DNA from: Lachnospiraceae bacterium
Lineage (GTDB): Bacteria; Bacillota; Clostridia; Lachnospirales; Lachnospiraceae
Direction of reading: 5' to 3'
DNA: 64,000 bases
Assembly: GCA_017449765.1 (NCBI GenBank)
Contig: JAFTFE010000047.1
Location: forward strand, 1-64,000
Shown one piece after another: positions 62,201 to 64,000 of the stretch. The position numbers were made by a program, and so were the translations under genes. The number at the start of each line of letters is the position of its first letter. Within the stretch, counting starts at the first letter, position 1. Under the pieces are notes generated by a model. That model searched no databases and was not told where the DNA came from. It saw nothing but the letters and a program-made list of their open reading frames with translations.

Positions 62201-64000
62201 ACTTCCTGCGGCAGTTACCGAGACACTTACACGAGGAATTCCATATATATTCGGACATCACTATAAGTCAGGCGTATATAAAAGAACCGGAAGATGGAGC
62301 AAAGCAATCTATAGTGATGTGAAGGATGTTATGAAGGGCATCGGCTTCAAGGATTACGGCGCACCGGACAGAGCAGATGCGGATACTGCCACTGCAGGTG
62401 GAATCAGGCTGAATGATGAAGGCAAATTGGTAGAGCGTGATATGGGAAATGTTCCCACAGAGGATGATCTTTTTGATGAAGAATTTGGTGAGAATATAAG
62501 TGCAGGCAAGCAGGAAGAAGGCAAACAGAAAGATCAGAAACAGGAAGAAGAGAAGCAAGAAGATCAGAAGCAAGAAGAAAAGCAGGAAGAAGAGAAGCCG
62601 GAAGAAGAGAAGCCGGAAGTAAAAGAGGAGCAGGAGGAGAAAAAGCAGGAAGGTAAAGAACAAAAGAAGGACAGTAAGAAAAACGCAAAGAAAAAGCCTT
62701 CACAGGATCAGGATTATACGGCAGATGATCTAAATGAGTTAAAGCAAAGACAGGACCGCATAGTAGCCGATTTAGCCGAATATGATAAAAATAATAAAGA
62801 ATATGCGGACATGATTAAGCAGGGTGATGTTAAGAAAGCTGAGGCAGAGATTGACGAGATAGATAAAGTGCTTGACATGTATGAGAACGACAAGCTTACA
62901 GGTAATATCAGGAAAGAGGATATCGATGTCAATGCTTTGAAATTTAAGCGTGCAAGAGATATATCCCAGCTTCTTGTCAACGAGCATTCAAAGAAGGATT
63001 CGCCGGAGATGAAGAGTGCCAAGATTGATGTGGTTAAACTCTCTATAGCACTCGAGGATATGAAAAATGAACCTGCAACCATTGAAACTGTGGGTGATAT
63101 CGCAGCTTATTATGAAATTGCTTTAAAGAGTCTTAAGGATTATTTGGATACTAAGAAAAAGAATAAGAGATATGACAGAGTACAGGCTGTATGGGAAAGT
63201 CTCGCCTTTGAGCGCGATATCCTAAATATCTATCTGCAGGATCCGAAAGAGCTCAAGGGAACTATCGGAAATATCCTTCATATGTCGGCTGACAAAGAAG
63301 GAGATATTAAGCGTAAGCGTGCTATACGTGAAGTAAAGATTAAAAAGAATGCTATGTTTGGTCCGTCTTTTAGCGATACGGCTACATATGCAAGAACGGT
63401 TTTTGGAACATCCTACAGCCTTTCCGATGCATATTTAAAACCGGGATTAAAAGCAAAGGATAAGAAAGCTGAGACAGCAAAGGTTCTTGCTCTTCGTGAG
63501 GCACTTGGAAAGTTTAAACCGGGAAAAGTACAGATCGAGAAAATAAATGTACTTGGAAAAGATATAGAGATTCTTCAAAAAGCTAACAACAGACTTTATG
63601 TGCTTGATAATCATGATCAGATACCGCTTAACAAAAATGCATTACTTATGTGCAGCCAGATTGAGCGTGAGATGATGACTCACTCGGATATATTTGGAGA
63701 TAAAGCTGTAGCAGCTTTGATGGATCAATATAAAGGTGCTACCGGCAAAATGACTTCCGGCGAACATATGAGAATCAGGTCAAATCTTATTGAGTTTTTA
63801 AGCTCGAAGCTCGGAGTTCAGGGAGATGCTTTTACCAATATACGTCGAACAACCATGATAACCTATGCTGAGCAGCTTATAAGAGGAGAGAAAACAGCAG
63901 ATGATATAAAGAAATTAATGAGTAACAGTAAGGCAGATCAGGAGATGATAAACGGTATCGAGTTGACTGAACTTATGGAGCTTGATGAGGTGAGACAGGA
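59244..64000 (+). CDS. Giant protein with N-terminal papain-like cysteine protease domain (3' end outside window)
   Basis: At least 1585 residues, open to the window edge; ATG 59244 follows AGGAGG. A charged N-terminus precedes a protease-like domain at about 180-390: a Gln plus NNCFCCAGTAMLNQF (C195, C197 or C198 as nucleophile), H342 in GRYGHYLTITG and N358 in FLNSG, the Q-C-H-N order of papain/C39-like peptidases. Next come long Lys/Glu-Gln coiled coils (490-680), a globular part (about 690-850), a patch with three hydrophobic stretches (about 890-960), another EEKQEE linker (about 1085-1150) and a helical C-terminal region. No signal peptide. It is the second protease effector candidate. 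Its size is near that of the 2109-residue protein but sequence is different. Confidence 0.72.
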   Translation, partial: MPGFKEIKKNIEEIKVDTLKNQEGRKSLGAPQMNPDFMEKQEKKTVIEKQKVVPLNQIKKLPIAQEVRPMTREEVMERREIFNDRAKKIHEEELLRLKEKIPTDRDNLVKIRTDMMEKYEYFDKNKVKHGDYRWKEKIPQEVREHYEWLMEYYKIHDDSIAEYHVDQNIKLPLKEYHTSVEGVDKIYESQGTNNCFCCAGTAMLNQFLRNRNNGKMPEKLYRQNDMRAYRPRVKKFNPASENIMDGEYRKKYIREVDRYAGAGKMDVGNVFEMGDFFLDELKDQNAMLNKMYFQMPAKDSSNKERDDLKSNNMKAVFMDKINEVTSTGNVVSLLEVNGRYGHYLTITGIDGDEITFLNSGLGNNSQVTQRRKVDDFLKRLSHKGNPVEIAWLSEMKKPEELTAEYSNLKYDAKTGYSLKKDNADSVTNVSQTKGIAVRKELGDMGPGMDGITQVAYIPNPLAEVESETIEEALAGQNQENRQEQKKPSEQKEPKQGEKKAEEKQEEKNEEKNGENKQSNNRKTKKVTKSTGKELETINEKSEEDEDNEEWSEELELKRQEEKKRKAEEKKRQEEEEERQRKEEEEAEKQAEHERQLTKGLEKYREHKEKQKEYERKVLERQKDIEKNREKEEREALEKSRKDREIRDVQDKISGDYRDKSKKQKKADRKVLSDYEKKNKDYETFGVAFTLDKVNVTAADSKYMRHIKTALADYLKIRQEIFAKHNLKADFAEAENHFKTKKRSDIIQNQNRHNIGKYYTLTDDEREILGNAYEVVRDAVKDYRLNHTRTFKFGRGKARYRQVRLIEEKLTMDNAKFFLSSERRSILKTVDMKYEKGSSFRQNAMPTWHRAIFMNDSIDVHNQRYRNKRRRQKAEGKLPPWYKRALQWSGLGLMNNLRRLVMAYEGIGGLIDRSLGLATMLAANSLTFAGKIVKAPIKILSGIFNGASKYIFRSKKRWKVDYSLREGWKSIDDGRRIFRKYMKGAFILPAAVTETLTRGIPYIFGHHYKSGVYKRTGRWSKAIYSDVKDVMKGIGFKDYGAPDRADADTATAGGIRLNDEGKLVERDMGNVPTEDDLFDEEFGENISAGKQEEGKQKDQKQEEEKQEDQKQEEKQEEEKPEEEKPEVKEEQEEKKQEGKEQKKDSKKNAKKKPSQDQDYTADDLNELKQRQDRIVADLAEYDKNNKEYADMIKQGDVKKAEAEIDEIDKVLDMYENDKLTGNIRKEDIDVNALKFKRARDISQLLVNEHSKKDSPEMKSAKIDVVKLSIALEDMKNEPATIETVGDIAAYYEIALKSLKDYLDTKKKNKRYDRVQAVWESLAFERDILNIYLQDPKELKGTIGNILHMSADKEGDIKRKRAIREVKIKKNAMFGPSFSDTATYARTVFGTSYSLSDAYLKPGLKAKDKKAETAKVLALREALGKFKPGKVQIEKINVLGKDIEILQKANNRLYVLDNHDQIPLNKNALLMCSQIEREMMTHSDIFGDKAVAALMDQYKGATGKMTSGEHMRIRSNLIEFLSSKLGVQGDAFTNIRRTTMITYAEQLIRGEKTADDIKKLMSNSKADQEMINGIELTELMELDEVRQ

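Overview
The window looks like chromosomal DNA of a low-GC Gram-positive anaerobe, most likely a Lachnospiraceae-type Clostridia. I infer this from strong AGGAGG-type ribosome sites, A/T-ending codons (AGA, ATA, GAA), lipoprotein signal peptides, a Tn4451-style mobile element and the gene families present. No rRNA or tRNA gene is visible, so the taxonomy is inference.

Left part (1-8.3 kb). A membrane HD-GYP protein and a decayed esterase tail are followed by a mobilisable element. It carries a relaxase and MobC on the minus strand with a palindrome-rich oriT-like region, a DUF3800 gene flanked on both sides by near-identical two-hairpin RNA motifs, an HTH regulator with leader ORFs, a possible structured RNA, a small protein and a large serine recombinase. 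The recombinase runs straight into a second, interrupted gene: the element sits inside a TolC-like coding sequence whose 5' part is not in this window.

Central part (8.3-36.3 kb). The interrupted TolC-like gene and two large, tandem paralogous membrane-anchored proteins with Gly/Thr-rich linkers precede a complete contractile injection system (CIS). In order it has a DUF4255 cap, an Ig-like protein, a DUF4280 PAAR-like tip, sheath, tube, a tail-assembly protein with an apparent programmed -1 frameshift into a DUF6760 extension, a tube-like protein with WEFD repeats, a long coiled-coil protein, two CIS-tube/LysM-type adaptors, hub, spike, gp25, two baseplate J proteins and a tail protein I.

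Right part (36.3-64 kb). The same strand continues with a STAS protein and a histidine-kinase-type ATPase lacking a phosphoacceptor domain, two AAA+ ATPases on either side of a 2109-residue repeat protein, a GNAT protein, a small chaperone-like protein and a calpain-type cysteine protease. Next come two paralogous lipoproteins flanking an MBOAT/AlgX-type O-acetylation pair, a second GNAT protein and a >1585-residue protein with an N-terminal papain-like protease domain that leaves the window. Remnants of a sensor kinase and of a REC-winged-helix (SARP-like) regulator lie between these genes.

Five intergenic sites at the head of the CIS, baseplate, GNAT/calpain, lipoprotein/acetylation and GNAT/papain units share one promoter geometry: two 7-bp direct repeats 11 bp apart, then 8-9 bp to a -10 box. 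This points to one regulon. My overall reading is a Gram-positive CIS island with its own envelope proteins, partner-switch-like pair, AAA+ chaperones, two protease effector candidates and a common activator-type promoter. Family assignments rest on motifs read by eye; no database search was run.
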